A stretch of DNA of 64,000 nucleotides from Isoetes taiwanensis (GCA_021234155.1 JAJEKV010000064.1:3782001-3846000), one strand, 5' to 3'; positions 1 to 11,773 are shown, counted from the stretch's first letter. A program made the numbers and translations. The notes: generated by a model from the letters alone, not told the origin.

Positions 1-186
1 AACCATCTCAGAGGGACTAGTTTCTCAGTACAGGAGGACCTCTCCCCTCTTCAATTGTGTAACCGTAAGGAGGAGCTCTGCAAGGTGAGGGCAGCCCGCC
101 TGCAAAAGAAATGGGCAGTGTATAGGGGAGGCGCAGCAATTATTCTAGATCAATGGCCTTCCAATCCTTGGACTGGCTATGTCTAG
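1..186 (+). CDS. C-terminal end of a LINE ORF1-like protein (partial)
   Basis: An open frame from base 1 to a TAG at 184-186, about 61 codons, 5' end outside the window. It has the texture of the C-terminal domain of L1-type ORF1 proteins: a short region resembling an 'LRGTSFSVQEDLSPLQ' start, then a basic helix and the segment KKWAVYRGGAAIIL. Compare the 'GIKVQESLTVMKR ... GKVYLHKR' segment of the larger LINE at 13.2-13.3 kb. Copy 2 keeps only the last part of the frame. The family call is inference from pattern. Confidence 0.4.
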   Translation, partial: NHLRGTSFSVQEDLSPLQLCNRKEELCKVRAARLQKKWAVYRGGAAIILDQWPSNPWTGYV

Positions 187-387
187 ATAATTTTAGAAGC
201 ATAAGTTTACCACTAGAATTAGCATTATCTTCTCTTATTCTAAGTAGCCTTTTAATATTTGGTTATTGTGTTTGGTGATGGGGCCTAGTCCCCAGGTTTT
301 AGATGGGCTGTTGCCCTTGCATGTGCCGTCCCATAACCCGTTGGGTTCCCGTGGACGTAAAAAATCATCTTATCTTATCTTATCTTA
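1..387 (+). mobile_element. Non-LTR retroposon, 5'-truncated copy 1
   Basis: The 3' part of a non-LTR retroposon, cut by the window start. It ends in a (TCTTA)n tail at about 368-387, the kind of microsatellite tail many plant LINEs and SINEs carry. From position 84 it matches 32360-32667 over about 300 bp with few differences, and that copy has the same tail. A conserved block just before the tail reads GGGTTCCCGTGGACG; the same block recurs inverted at 40517-40574 with a different tail. A short reading frame (1-186) runs into the 3' untranslated part with no reverse transcriptase between, so the element may be an ORF1-only, non-autonomous family. Confidence 0.75.
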
Positions 388-1806
388 CACTAGAGGGTGA
401 AACAAAAGTAATTTTGTACTTTACAATCCTAGGGTTCTTGGATTCATTTAGAATCATATAGAACTTGCAATTTTACCTACTTGAAAGGCGTAAAAATATG
501 GGACTTCTAACACAACTTCTATTCGTAAAGGATTCAATTAACATGAAATTTAGTATTTACTACTAAGAACATCACATTGACAACAATAAAGAAACACAAT
601 TACAAGTCCCAAGTGTTAGAACCCAAAAAATGCTTTTCAAGGTTGGCGTGACAAAAATGTCTATTTGAAATTATTTAAGCCTTCGTAATGACTTTTTAGG
701 TTTCTAATAAGTTGACCTATTTATCTCTTGCCACGCAACAATAAGATCGTTGTTAATAATGTAAGAGTTTCCTCTTTTGGTAATACACAAAATCAGTAGC
801 ACCATTGTTCACTAAGTCCTCCAAAAGCATTGTATAGCCCATTGAGAAATTATATGGCAAATTATTATTTGCTCGAAAATATCCTATAACTGTTTGAGAA
901 AGCGACATTTTTGTACATTGCAAACTGCTTTGGAGGACGTTGTTAGAGGTATGTTGCATGGTTGAATAGGTTGTTCCTTGCAATTGAATAGGTTGTTCCT
1001 TGCAATTGGGAGCAACGACTCAAAAAAAGAAAATCACATATTTTTTAGAAAGAGCAACACACAACTGTATAAGCGCAACAACACAACTGAGGTATAACTC
1101 CAAAAAATTACTTATATTCCAAATTGGGCCACACCACTTTATGTAGGTTATCTAACACCATAACCATTAAACTCTAATATTTACTCTGTAACCATTAACA
1201 CATCATTGAGCACGTGTTTTCAAAGATTCTTTCAAGCTTTTGCCTCTTATGTTTTAAGCAGAATGTCCAAGGATATTTGTAGGTTTACAACATCAAAGTC
1301 AACCCGGTTCACGAAATTCGAGTATGCACCTATAATGCCACCAAATATGGTATCATTTGCCATGACACACACCTCTACGAATATTGGAAGCCTGTATAGA
1401 TACACATGCATACATAGACCCCACATCACATGATTTGTATTAAAAGATCATCTCCAACACGATGCTTGCATGTAGCAATAGCAACAACAACGCATTTCAT
1501 GCATGTATACAACACCACACTTCAATTACCATCATGGTGAGTACCCATTACATCCACCACGTCTTATGATTCCATGACACTTACAGTTGTACAATCACTT
1601 TCAAATATGGCATTTATAGCCCAGTACCACTACCATTGTCTCACAGTTGCACTTCGTTGCATCATATAAAAGACCAATTTTCTATGCATTTCACTTGCAA
1701 ATCGTGTGACTATCCGTTAAGTCTACACACACCATTAAATCTACCTATTCCATTCTATCCCATGTAGGCTTGCATCACCATCTGCCTATCCATGTGCCCA
1801 CCACGA
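388..1806. other. AT-rich sequence without a recognisable gene
   Basis: Only short random ORFs on both strands. The 1440-1806 part (rich in short ACAACACC- and TGCATG-like words) resembles 4500-4530 just before the Helitron-type hairpin, for example CTACCTATTCCA, so it is probably the body of a decayed non-autonomous Helitron. Confidence 0.5.
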
Positions 1807-1840
1807 CTAATGCCCGGCATCGCCGGGCACACGTTCCTGT
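1807..1840 (+). repeat. Helitron 3'-end-like hairpin, copy a
   Basis: Contains the perfect hairpin GCCCGGC-ATC-GCCGGGC (1812-1828) followed by ACACGTTCCTGT. Helitron 3' ends have a short GC-rich hairpin about 10 bases before a terminal CTRR. Here the terminal bases read CTGT rather than CTAG, so this copy is degenerate or an internal relic. Related ends lie at 4535-4563 and 4887-4915. Confidence 0.55.
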
Positions 1841-2539
1841 TACATTTATAACTCTTTATTATATCTATAAATTCCACTTTGTGTGCCCACAACTAATGCA
1901 AAGGTGTTGTGCAACCATCGTGTTTCTGTAATTTATTTGCATATGAAACCAGTTAAATTGAATTGTATTGAAATGGTGCAAATCGTCAAGCAGAACGCGA
2001 CTCCAACAACTAATCTTTTCGTAGCACTATGCATGATTTTATTAAGGCACCCCAACGATGCAAGTAGAATGGTAGTATAATCTTATATTATAAAATACCT
2101 GAGGGTAACAAAATTGCAATTATGTACATCACAACCCCAAACCAATTTTCAATATGCACTTCATTAATCTACCCCTTATGCGCCAACATATGATTTCCAT
2201 TACTTCTACCCATTCGATGTGTTAGGGCTCCTTAAACCTTAAATCCTTCACAGTTGGTATTTCATTACATCTTCATATCATGAGTACATTTTACCCCTTA
2301 TTCCTTAATCTACACCGTACACAAAGTTCCTCATTTGTGGGGTATGGATGTATAGAATTTGTTATACTGTATAACAAGATTTGTAGAATACTATAAGATT
2401 TCAGGCAATATACTATATGGTGTTGATTTTGTACGTATAAAACATAATTACAGGGGCTCTCGCTGCCCTACGTCACCCCCCGTGTGAATATGCACCCAAA
2501 CGAAAGGGGGTTTAAGGGGGAATTTAATTTTAAGGCGTG

Positions 2540-2617
2540 TAATGTAATGGTTTGTGTTATAGGTTAAAAAATTTTTTGCCCCTTCGGGGCTAAAAACAAA
2601 CACAAATCATTACATTA
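2540..2617. repeat. 78-bp inverted repeat with nested hairpin
   Basis: The arm TAATGTAATGGTTTGTGTT (2540-2558) faces its near-perfect reverse complement at 2599-2617. The spacer holds a second hairpin, GCCCCTTCGGGGC (2578-2590). A related GGGCCCTTCGGACCC-type block recurs near 2737-2752. This is probably a foldback MITE; no target-site duplication was established. Confidence 0.6.
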
Positions 2618-2908
2618 TACAAAAACAAAATGATATTATAAGGGGGATTTTTGTTTAGAAGTATTGGGTATAACGGTTTATGTAAATTAGTATTAATGGT
2701 TGTTACATGCTAGTTGTTACATTAGAAAAAAATTGGGCCCTTCGGACCCTTAGGCCAAGAAATAGGATAATATATCATATTATGATAAAATATGTGTAAC
2801 TATTAGCTAGAAAGTAGACAAGAAAAAATATCTTTGAGATGAGAAGCAACTAGAAACAAAGGCAACTTTAGTGATGTCGTTACTGAGAAAGAAATATGCA
2901 TTCTTATC

Positions 2909-3006
2909 TTTGCCAAACAAATGTATCGGGTTTGAAGCCACAATGTGAATATACATATTTGCCAAACAAATGTATCGGGTTTGAAGCGACAATGTGAATA
3001 TACATA
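2909..3006. repeat. Tandem duplication, 49-bp unit, two copies
   Basis: The 49-bp unit starting TTTGCCAAACAAATGTATCG at 2909 is repeated from 2958 with one visible base change (GAAGCCAC versus GAAGCGAC). Confidence 0.85.
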
Positions 3007-4530
3007 GTAACAATATGTTTGGAATATTGGAATGCCAAAGCATATTTGTCCATAATTTGTACTGCAAAGGGTTCATATCACAATCAAGAGGACATGGCAT
3101 AGGTGCCAGATGATGAGCAGGAAGTTAATAGCATGAGCATCTCTAGCATCGTCAGCATGTCTGCACCTCTCCAGCATCGCCAATATATTTGCTTCTCATA
3201 GAGACATGAAGAAATGCAAAAAATCAAACATTAAAAGCTTCATATCTCAACTTTAGAAGGCAGGCCACAGATATGTGACAAAGACAAGGACATATTTTCA
3301 CTGACAAGGAAAAGATGCAGGGATTTATCAACAAGTCCATTTCTTATATATTCTCTCAAGTCTAGGTATGGACTTGAACTTCCTAGCAGACTGTAAAGGA
3401 AAGAGTTTTGTAGAAAATTGATCAGGATCAGTGCAAAGAGGTAAAGAAACTTGGAGAAATGCAGACTTGAATTCAGGAGTTTGTAGCTTCCCAAGGCATC
3501 TAGGATAGCATAGAATATTAAAAGAAGGTATGACAAACATTTCACATTGAATCTACGTTTTGGGGCGTAATATTTTCTGGAGTAAAGAGATCTGCGGGGA
3601 TATAAAAAGAGATAGGTACTATCGGCACTACTGGGATCTTTGCTAGTGGAGTATTATCTACAAATGGCAATCAAAATTACTGCTTTAGTTGCAGCACACA
3701 GATCTTTGTTTGACTAAATACTTTGATGTTGCAGCACACAGTATCTTCGTCTGCTTTGATGTTGCCTGTTGCCATTAAACAGATGCCGAATCCGAAACCC
3801 TGAAACCATAATCGTGGAAAAAAAGCAATATAAACATGTAGCATAATAAATCTGCTTCGGCTGCCTTTTGTCACCTGAACACAAAAGCATACTGTAGCGC
3901 ATAGGAATTGGAACCCTAAGTTGAAGGCCCAGTGGAATACCTGAATTGCTTGTAGGAGCCGATTCTGTGCAGTTGGCCTTGTTAAATTGGTTCAGAGGGA
4001 GCCGGAAGGAATTTCGCAGGGGCTGCCTTCCATGGAAAAAAAAAACCGTATGAAAACTGCCTTGCCGAAGCTCAAAGCCAACCAAAACAAGGAATAATTG
4101 GAAATGCAGTTGCTGACAAATTCTTCCAGGCCCGAGATGTCTGGCCCAGCTCTGTAACCTGGGCAGATTTGGATGAATCCCAACGACCCAACAGCCTCAA
4201 AGTTGCCAATTATCGACCCATCAGACCCATCGATGCACTGCGAAAACCGCAAACCCTAATATCAGGAACCCTTAATATTAACCTAACATTTAAAACCTAA
4301 AAAAAAAAACATGCAAACAATAAAAGCCTTACAACCACACGATTTTCCCTCCTCTTTAAAATCAATGGCTAGCAAATGTGTGCACTCTAGAAATACCATT
4401 TAGTACGTCCACGTGAATACGCCCGTGAAATCATATGAAAACCATGCCAAAAAGCGTATAAAATCACAAAAAAACCCCCGTTATAATGCTACATATTCCA
4501 TTACATCTACCTATTCCACATGTATATGAC
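3007..4530. other. Decayed sequence, possible captured gene fragment
   Basis: No intact gene. On the minus strand 3992-4252 there is an exon-like open stretch, preceded by an acceptor-like TTTTCGCAG near 4235 and reading about CIDGSDGSIIGNFEAVGSLG. It looks protein-like but I do not recognise the family. It is followed at 3680-3990 by further minus-strand open stretches without a common frame. The stretch ends at a Helitron-type terminus (4535-4563), so a Helitron-captured gene fragment is one explanation. The rest shows nothing. Confidence 0.3.
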
Positions 4531-4534
4531 TAAT

Positions 4535-4563
4535 GCCCGGCATTGCCGGGGACACGTTTCTAG
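4535..4563 (+). repeat. Helitron 3' end, copy b
   Basis: Hairpin GCCCGGC-ATT-GCCGGGG (4535-4551), then ACACGTTT and a terminal CTAG (4560-4563). It is preceded by GACTAAT, as is copy a. This fits the 3' terminus of a plant Helitron. The 5' TC end was not identified. Confidence 0.65.
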
Positions 4564-4886
4564 AGATTCACGTTTAACAACAAATAGACATAAGATGAAT
4601 CTCTCTCACACGTATCAACGTTTGTCACTGTTTCATTAGCTTTTTTGCATTGAAAGGTCATTTCTTTGGGAGGCATACATGTTTCGTATAAGATTAGTTC
4701 ATAGCGCATTTACACTTAAAAACAATGTTTGCTCCCATCCTTCATAGGGATGTACATTTCCTATTTCTATTCAACTACACTTATGCAATATGTCATTCTG
4801 CCCATTTCACCTACATAGACTCTATAAATTCTATTGTGGCCACAAAATCTAATACCCTAAAGCCATTCCCCACGCTCTCGAGAAAT

Positions 4887-4915
4887 GCCCGGCATCGCCG
4901 GGCACACGTTCCTAG
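4887..4915 (+). repeat. Helitron 3' end, copy c, abutting the chromovirus
   Basis: Hairpin GCCCGGC-ATC-GCCGGGC (4887-4903), then ACACGTTC and CTAG (4912-4915) followed by T. This is the textbook Helitron 3' terminus (hairpin, short spacer, CTRR, insertion before T). The next base begins readable integrase sequence of the chromovirus, so a Helitron end lies directly against that element. Confidence 0.75.
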
Positions 4916-4916
4916 T

Positions 4917-6309
4917 TTTAAGAAGGAAGGTAACATTTTGTACTATAGGAACAAGTTGTGTGTGCCCGAATCATCAGGAGTGAGGAAGTTGATTCTACAC
5001 GACACCCACAACAGTCCAATAGCTGGCCATGCAGGATTTATGAAGACATATTTCAAAGTGCGCAGCAGCTATTATTGGCCAGGGATGAAGAAGCAGATAG
5101 CTCGCTACATCAAAGAGTGTCAGATGTGTCAGCAGACGAAGGCAGAGCAGCTTCGAATTCCAGGAGCCTTGGAACCATTAGCGGTGCCGAACGCTAAGTG
5201 GGAGGTCATCAGTATGGACTTTATAATAGGGCTCCCGAGGACAGTAAGAGGGAAAGATGCCTTGATGGTTGTGGTCGACAAGTTGTCGAAGATGGCACAC
5301 TTTGTGCCTTGCAGGACCACTGACACAACTATGGATACAGCGAAGCTCTTCACCAAAGAAATCTTCAGGCTCCATGGCATGTCGAGAGAGATCATCTCCG
5401 ACAGAGACCCGAAGTTCATGAGTACCTTTTGGCAAGATCTTTTTGCGACGATTCAGATGAAGCTATCCATGAGCACGGCCTATCATCCTCAGACGGATGG
5501 GCAAACGGAATGGACCAACAGAATTTTGGAAGATATGCTACGAAACTATGTCTGGAACAAGCAAAGTATGTGGGAAGAGTATATTCACTTGGTTGAGTTC
5601 GCTTATAATAGCGCCAAGTAGGAATCATCCCAAAAGGTCGCCGTTCATGATCAACTACGGCTACCAATGTCTAACTCCAGACACTTGGCACAACCCCGTG
5701 TCAAAAGTAGAGGTTTCGCAGCAAATGTTGGCCGACATGCAGTAGCTAGTGGAAGAGGTTCGAGGATATCTTCTTGCAGCAAGGAGTCGACAAAAGAGCA
5801 TCGCCGACAAGCATCGGACAGTCAGAGAGTTCCAAGTTGGCGATGACGTGTGGCTCAAGAACAAAGTGAAACAGGCAAAGCTCCGCATCAGAAATTGTAA
5901 GAAGCTTGCTCCAAGGTGGGCTGGACCCTTCAGAATAGTCAGGAGAGTAGGTAATCAATCCTACAAGTTGGACCTCCCAGCACACCTAAAGATTCATAAA
6001 GTCTTCCACGTGAGTTTGTTGAAGAAGCATACTCCAAATTCAGATGAAGTCTTGGACACTCCAACGTTGTTGGAAATGACAGAAGAGCAACTCGAGATAG
6101 TTCCAGAATTGATTCTTGATAAAGCTTTCAAGAAAACAAGGAGATCAGAGTTTCTCCAATATTTGGTCAAGTGGAAACACTTGCCGGTGGAAGACGCGAC
6201 ATGGGTACTTAAGAAGGATCTATTAAAGCAGTACCCACAGTTCATGGAGCAATGGGACGGCAAGGTCATCTCCGAAGAAATCGGCTCATGCATGTCGATT
6301 TGTGTTTAG
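4917..6309 (+). pseudogene. Chromovirus integrase with C-terminal chromodomain (remains)
   Basis: The integrase inserts element cDNA into the host genome; the chromodomain is thought to steer insertion to marked chromatin. Seen in order: the HHCC zinc-binding region (HDTHNSPIAGHAG ... CQMCQQTKAEQ), the catalytic core (MDFIIGLPR, ISDRDPKF, YHPQTDGQTEWTNR), the GPFRIVRRVG.QSYKLDLP C-terminal fold with KIHKVFHVSLLKK, then a chromodomain (QYLVKWKHLPVEDATWV) near the end. This order is diagnostic for chromoviruses. It is a fossil with a small number of breaks. Confidence 0.93.
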
Positions 6310-6787
6310 ATTGATTCATGTGTAGTTAAGATTAATCTACGCATGCAGCTGATGCTAGGTATGGGTTGCATGCGTTGTTACCGATGATGGGACCACTACG
6401 ATGATCTCTAGGACGTGGTGTAATGTCATTGTAGGCATGACCGCGGTTTTGCTTGGATGGTAGATTAAAGTCTACTTCCGTCCCACGGAAGTAGACGACC
6501 TCGAGAGATAAGAGGTCATTCAGGAATGCATTGATAGGAAAGCACCTATAGTCAATGCCTACGGGGAGGACCCTATCCTTCACGCCCCAAATACGGGAAG
6601 GACCCTATCCTCCACGCTTGGGCAACTAAAGGTGTAGGCATGAGCACCATATAGGCATTATAGGGCGCTGTCTCCACGGCCACGATGGAAGAAGCATCCT
6701 CTTCCTACGCCGGGAGATTAGTCTTGCATCCATTTAGGTTAATTATATGGGGTGGGGAGCCACGATGCTGCGGACAGCATCATTTCA

Positions 6788-6799
6788 AGGTGGGGAGAA
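6788..6799 (+). other. Polypurine tract of the chromovirus
   Basis: AGGTGGGGAGAA sits directly before the LTR start TGTGACATTCC. It is the plus-strand priming site expected immediately upstream of a 3' LTR. Confidence 0.85.
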
Positions 6800-8395
6800 T
6801 GTGACATTCCAGCACAGTATACGGTCCTAAGACGTATACTGTACTGCCTCGTCACGCGTACACGCCATCCCAATTGACGTGTACGCCGACGTGTAGCCAA
6901 GCAGGTAGCACCCTAGGGGGCAACTTGCAAGGTGTGTACATTTTATTAATGTGCACATTTACCCATGTGCACATTTACCCAAGTGTACACACTTACCCAT
7001 GTGGACACTTTATGCCACCTAGTTAATAAAGGCAAGTAGGCCACACCCAATTATCCCACATGCTTAAAGGGATAATGGGAAACCCTAGCCCTAACCCTTT
7101 GTCTATTTAGGTAAAGGAAACCCTAACTTGCTATTTTCGTCCATAGCATTCTAGGTCTCTGCTTTGCTTGCTCCAAAAGCCAAACCCGCCTCCCAAACTC
7201 TGTCTGAGCAGTTTAGCTCATCAGTTCTCCTTTCTAGCTTCATCTTCTAGCAGTTCAGCAGGATGGTCGAGTTCAGGGCAGGAGAAGCGAGCCAAGGATC
7301 AGGTATTTTGTCAATTTAATAGTCTAAACCGCCTCTCAGTCATTGAATAAGTAGGTTTAGCCTATTAAATTGCCCATAGCAGCCATCTAGATCCCTAGAT
7401 ATCGAGCCCTAACTAAAGAACCTAACTCTGTGATTTAGATTAGATCTTGTTCTTTAGTTCTTCTGTGATATGTATGGATGATGTATCTCTGTGGACTCAT
7501 TGTATTGGGAAGGGGGGTAGAGACCTTAAAGCCTGGTAGTTGATGCTCCTAGCTAGCCTCTTTAGCACACTGTAAATTCGGCCTGTGTACAAGAGCCACA
7601 CCGAGTTGTGGGTCGAAGGGCTAGACCGGCAGAACAATGGGGTACTTGTCCCAACACAGAACGATCCCTCTGGTGTGTAAAGCCTACCGGGGATCCTTGT
7701 GGACTAGGTCTAATGGCTTGCCACTGCGTGTGGGCAAGGCATGGGCTCGACACCCGTGGAGTGATGCGTCACTCTCCATTGTGTTCAAGTCGAATAAGGG
7801 CATTGGCCCTCTAGTCACCTGTGTTGGGCATGGAAGTCCTTGGAGGAGAGGCGACTCTCTTCCTGCCTCATCAGGACTGGGGAGATGCAATCCAGCAGTA
7901 GTCCTTTCGGCTATGCACCTGGCAGGCTACGGTCCGGTCCCAACACTTTTCAACCCAACCTGCAAAGTGTGCACAGGAGGGGCGGATGGAGTGGACTACC
8001 CTAAGCCATGTTCTCATGCCAGCCAAATCCATTGCCATGAATTCTGTCTGCAATGAACTCTGGAGACCCAAGCCGTCAGTCATCCCTTTGAGTCTGAGCT
8101 TTGGGTAGGATTTCCATATGTGATGTGCTGATCTTTGTCTATGCAGATATGTGATGAGCCATCCTTCGAGATGGTTATGTGATGTGATATTGTATACTGA
8201 CATGTATGTTTACGCTTCCGCAGCTAGGTAGGCCCTGAGGAAGATAGGGTACAATGACCCCTTCATTCTTCCCACTGGAACTCATCAAGGTTGCAGTGAT
8301 ACGTGGAGGGCCCTGTATCAGTATGGAGCTGGTATGGGGGATGAACTCCTATTTGTATACGGTGAGTGCACCGTATATGAGTAGGGGACGTCACA
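6800..8395 (+). repeat. Chromovirus 3' LTR (1596 bp)
   Basis: Starts TGTGACATTCC and ends GGGGACGTCACA, with short inverted ends TGTGAC/GTCACA. Bounded by the purine tract and by TACAC. The reverse complement of 21302-22897 has exactly the same length with scattered substitutions (13 or so in the first 550 bp). Small ORFs inside both LTRs (for example 7637-8056) are shared only because the LTRs are copies. Confidence 0.93.
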
Positions 8396-8400
8396 TACAC

Positions 8401-9755
8401 AAGTCAACATATAGAGATTAGATTCTTAAATTTAATCAGAGGTAGATGGACAAGAATAGAGAGCCCAACACTATTCCTTAACTTCGGATCTATTGTATTC
8501 CAAGTAAGACGAGGCATTATATGCAATCAATCTATATTTATATGATGCTTACATTAATAGCTAAGCTACTGTCAAGTATATTTAGGTGTAGCCATCACTA
8601 AGGCTAAAATATTTTTCGGCATTGCTAGGTAAATTAGCATATAATTTCTACAAATACATGTGCAACCGAACTAATTTGAGCCCAACACTTATTTAATGAG
8701 CTTGGAACATATAACATCATTTATGTGCATACTTAATTATATCAGAACATGTCTAGTATTAACTGAACTACTACTAGTAAGGATATAACCTGATGAGCTT
8801 GACTTGAAGGTATATTTTCAGCATCCTGCTCCATGATGTCTTTGCCATTGCCTAGAGCTTCACTATTTTCTTTGTCCTGCATGGGAATAGCATCTGCCGC
8901 ATTGCCTTTCTCAGGAAGGCAGCCTTCTTGATTATTCTGCTCCCAGTCAGATGTAAGTGCATTGCTTGCCTTTGTGGTGGATCCTTCTGCTATATTGGTC
9001 ACATAGAAGATTTAGCTCTTTCTTCCTCCATTCTCTTCCTTGTAGCCATGCCAAGATCCTCTTTCTTCCTTATCATGCTGTCGAACAATCAGGGGGCGAC
9101 TAAAATGCATGGGCAACCGCATTTGGAACAACTGCTCTATTTATCTAATATTTTCCTTTTTCTAATTTCTAGCCCTTGCTACCGGTTGTGTCAATTTACA
9201 TAGGAGGCCAGAATCGTAAAGCATGCTATTCTTGACTCTTAACGGAATATACATCTATGTGTCATGCATGTATGAATCTTACCTGCATGGCTGAGCTACT
9301 TGCAGATCATCCAGGTTGGAGTCACGGCCAGCAGACGCATCCTATCCTTATCCGGATTTTTGTAGCCCTAATATTTTTCTTATATTGGGCGAGGGGCGAT
9401 GGGCGTATTCAATGGACGGGCGATAGCAGAGACGGGCGATAGCAGGTAAGTATCTAAGTCCAATCATAGATATTACAAATCTACAGATTACATGATTACT
9501 ATATTAGACGTCGATTAGGAGAAATATTTCTGTTTTTGATCCCCGAGATATGAGTAGCTTAGAAAGTTTCGGTATGATCATGGGAAAAACGAAGCAAAGT
9601 ACGGGCGAAACAAGAGGTATCACTGTGATCCAAGTATGGAGGCAGGCGTAAAAGGGAAATCGTTAAATCCATGGAATTACAGAGAAATGTAGGAAAGATG
9701 GCCGAGACTGCGACTTCTGGCGAATTTCAAAATATAGAGCCGTTAGAACGATCTG
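8401..9755. other. Gene-poor stretch with one exon-like segment
   Basis: Mostly non-coding. On the minus strand about 8794-9040 there is an exon-like open stretch: a basic segment MATRKRMEEERAKSSM, then in another frame an acidic, Gln/Asn-rich segment ending SSQAHQ before a possible GT donor. It could be a host-gene exon or a relic; no family is recognised. Confidence 0.3.
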
Positions 9756-9955
9756 CATTTAATTTAATTTAATTTAATTTAATTTAATTTAATTTATTAA
9801 ATTAAACTAAATTAACTTAAGGTAGGGGGAGGACGGTATATAACACAATTCAATTTAATTTAATTTCACCTAATGTAACTTGATATAAGTTAATTTAATT
9901 TCAGCTCATTTAACCTAATTATACCTAATTATATTTAATTCAATCCAATTTAAAA
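9756..9955. repeat. TTTAA-type low-complexity tract
   Basis: AATTT/TTTAA pentamers in an uninterrupted run at about 9758-9800, continuing in degenerate form to about 9955. Confidence 0.9.
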
Positions 9956-10373
9956 AATCCTATCAATTAAAGGGCTAGAAAATAATATTAAGTAATGTTA
10001 AAATGGTGCATAAATGTGCGAATCATAAAAGGAGGGGATAACGTGGCAATCTGGGGGTGATCGCGAAAATATGTGAATCATAATTTATAATGTGGGGGAT
10101 TAACAATTAAAATTAGCTCGGAGTAATCATTACAAGTGTCAGACCTAGGGGGGAAGGGAAGTAATGAAGAAATAATTATGGCTAATAGAGTTAGAAGGGA
10201 ATGGTACGAATGCCAGAGCAACAGATAGCAGACAGGTGGCGAATACACGTATATGAAAGAAGCAGGACAGGATAAGACAAGACCAGTAATTAAGACAGGC
10301 GGGCGTGATAAAGACGCGGGAATTCAGACAAATTTCGTAACCCTAACAGGATATAATAAGAAGAAGGTGAAGA

Positions 10374-11051
10374 GTGAAGCTCCGCTCCCGAGCGCCTCAA
10401 GTTCTCAAGTTCTCAAGTTCTCACATCTTTAGGAATCCCCGATCTCCGACTCCAGTGCAACGCCAAGCCCAGTGCCAGCGCCAACAGATTTCTGCACCAA
10501 CAATGGATAAGGGGAAAAGGATCATCAGAGAGGAAGATAAGGAAAGGAAATCAGCTGGGAAACGTCTGAGATCCGGAGTGCCGGGTAATCTTACCGTGCC
10601 TTACAATCCAGACCTTGAGGAGTTGAATCCCTGGTGTATCTGTGACCCAGACTGCATATGCTTGGAGAAGGGCTTAGGGTCATGCATAAGCTGTGGACGT
10701 GTGCATTGCTTGTTCTGCGAGTGCATACACCATGCGCAGTCGATGAAGGATGCCGGATACAACTTGGGTCTTCTAGGAGTGCTCGGAGTTCTGTCGGACA
10801 AAAACGACACAGTGCGGCGCCAAGATTTAGATAGAGTGATGCAGTGTTTTAATAGGCTTCAAATGCACGCAACGATACAAAAATCTGCCAGATATCAGCA
10901 CAATCTCTTGGTCGGTGACTATGGCAAAATCTGTATCTACTACTGCGAGAAGAACCCGGTGGATTTCTTATGCCAGGCTTTCTGCCACAGAAATCTGGAA
11001 AAGGTTCAGAACGTCGGGGAGCCATCAACGGGAAAGGAGCAAAAGAAGTAG
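10374..11051 (+). CDS. Cysteine-rich protein of unknown function
   Basis: Open for 225 codons (first codon GTG); the first ATG is at 10503, which would give about 182 residues. It has a basic N-terminus (MDKGKRIIREEDKERK), then a Cys/His cluster CICDPDCICLEKGLGSC..C...HCLFCECIHH, spaced like a zinc-binding domain, and a C-terminal half with CIYYCEKNPVDFLCQAFCHRN. I do not recognise the family. It lies upstream of a same-strand LINE in purine-rich sequence like the LINE's, so it may be an accessory ORF of that element or an independent gene. A T-rich stretch at 11100-11190 follows. Confidence 0.5.
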   Translation: MKLRSRAPQVLKFSSSHIFRNPRSPTPVQRQAQCQRQQISAPTMDKGKRIIREEDKERKSAGKRLRSGVPGNLTVPYNPDLEELNPWCICDPDCICLEKGLGSCISCGRVHCLFCECIHHAQSMKDAGYNLGLLGVLGVLSDKNDTVRRQDLDRVMQCFNRLQMHATIQKSARYQHNLLVGDYGKICIYYCEKNPVDFLCQAFCHRNLEKVQNVGEPSTGKEQKK

Positions 11052-11773
11052 AGCGGAATGAAGGGAAAAGTGGAGGAGGCCCGAGGTGGTTAGGGTATAA
11101 CCTTAGGTTGTTTTTGGTTCCTTTTATTAGTTTCTTTTTGTTATGTTCCCCCTATTGCTTTCTGTTTTTGTTTTTGTTTCTGTATTCTTCTTGAATCAAC
11201 CCCCTCTTTAAAGTATGATTCGAATGTGATCCCTGTCAATTGTTATATAAGGACAACGGTAACAGCCAGCGGCTGAGTTTAACGGCATGGATGCATAGAT
11301 GAAGTGAAATACCAGGCTCCGGGCTTGGCTGAGTGTTTCCCAGTTATATGGAACTGATTGTATTACCTCAGTTTTTGAGGACTTTTTCGGAATAGTAAAT
11401 CGGAATTTATGTTTATCAAAGGTGAAGTAGCTTCATTATATAATCAGAATTGCCTGCGTATGATAATTTGATTATAGTCTAAAACATTATGTTCCATGAC
11501 AAAAATTGTTGGGGAATTACGGATGTCTTTGTATACTATTTAAAATACACCAGAATCCACCAATCATGTGGTAAAAAATTAGAAATGGACCATGCTACGG
11601 CGAAGATCGAACCAGAACAAAAAGGGTGGCGAACACGTCGAAGCCAGGGAAAAATATAGGATGAAAGGTGACAGATAAACGAAGTACAAGGATAATATGC
11701 CATGCTGTACAAGCCTCACAAAGGTAAAAGCGGGGGACAATGAAGGTACAAGACAACGAACAAAGAACCTCAG

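Larger units (their letters stand above)
4916..8400 (+). mobile_element. Ty3/gypsy chromovirus, 3' part
   Basis: Fossil 3' part of a chromodomain Ty3/gypsy element: integrase and chromodomain remains (4917-6309), about 480 bp of 3' untranslated sequence, a purine tract (6788-6799) and a 1596-bp LTR (6800-8395), then the flank TACAC (8396-8400). The LTR matches the inverted LTR at 21302-22897 in length and to about 98% by eye, which at commonly used plant rates is of the order of a million years. The element is broken (a few breaks) and no reverse transcriptase is visible in the window. Confidence 0.93.

Noticed and set aside
7637-8056. A conserved 139-codon gene also seen at 21641-22060
   Set aside because: Both lie inside the two LTRs and are alike only because the LTRs are copies.
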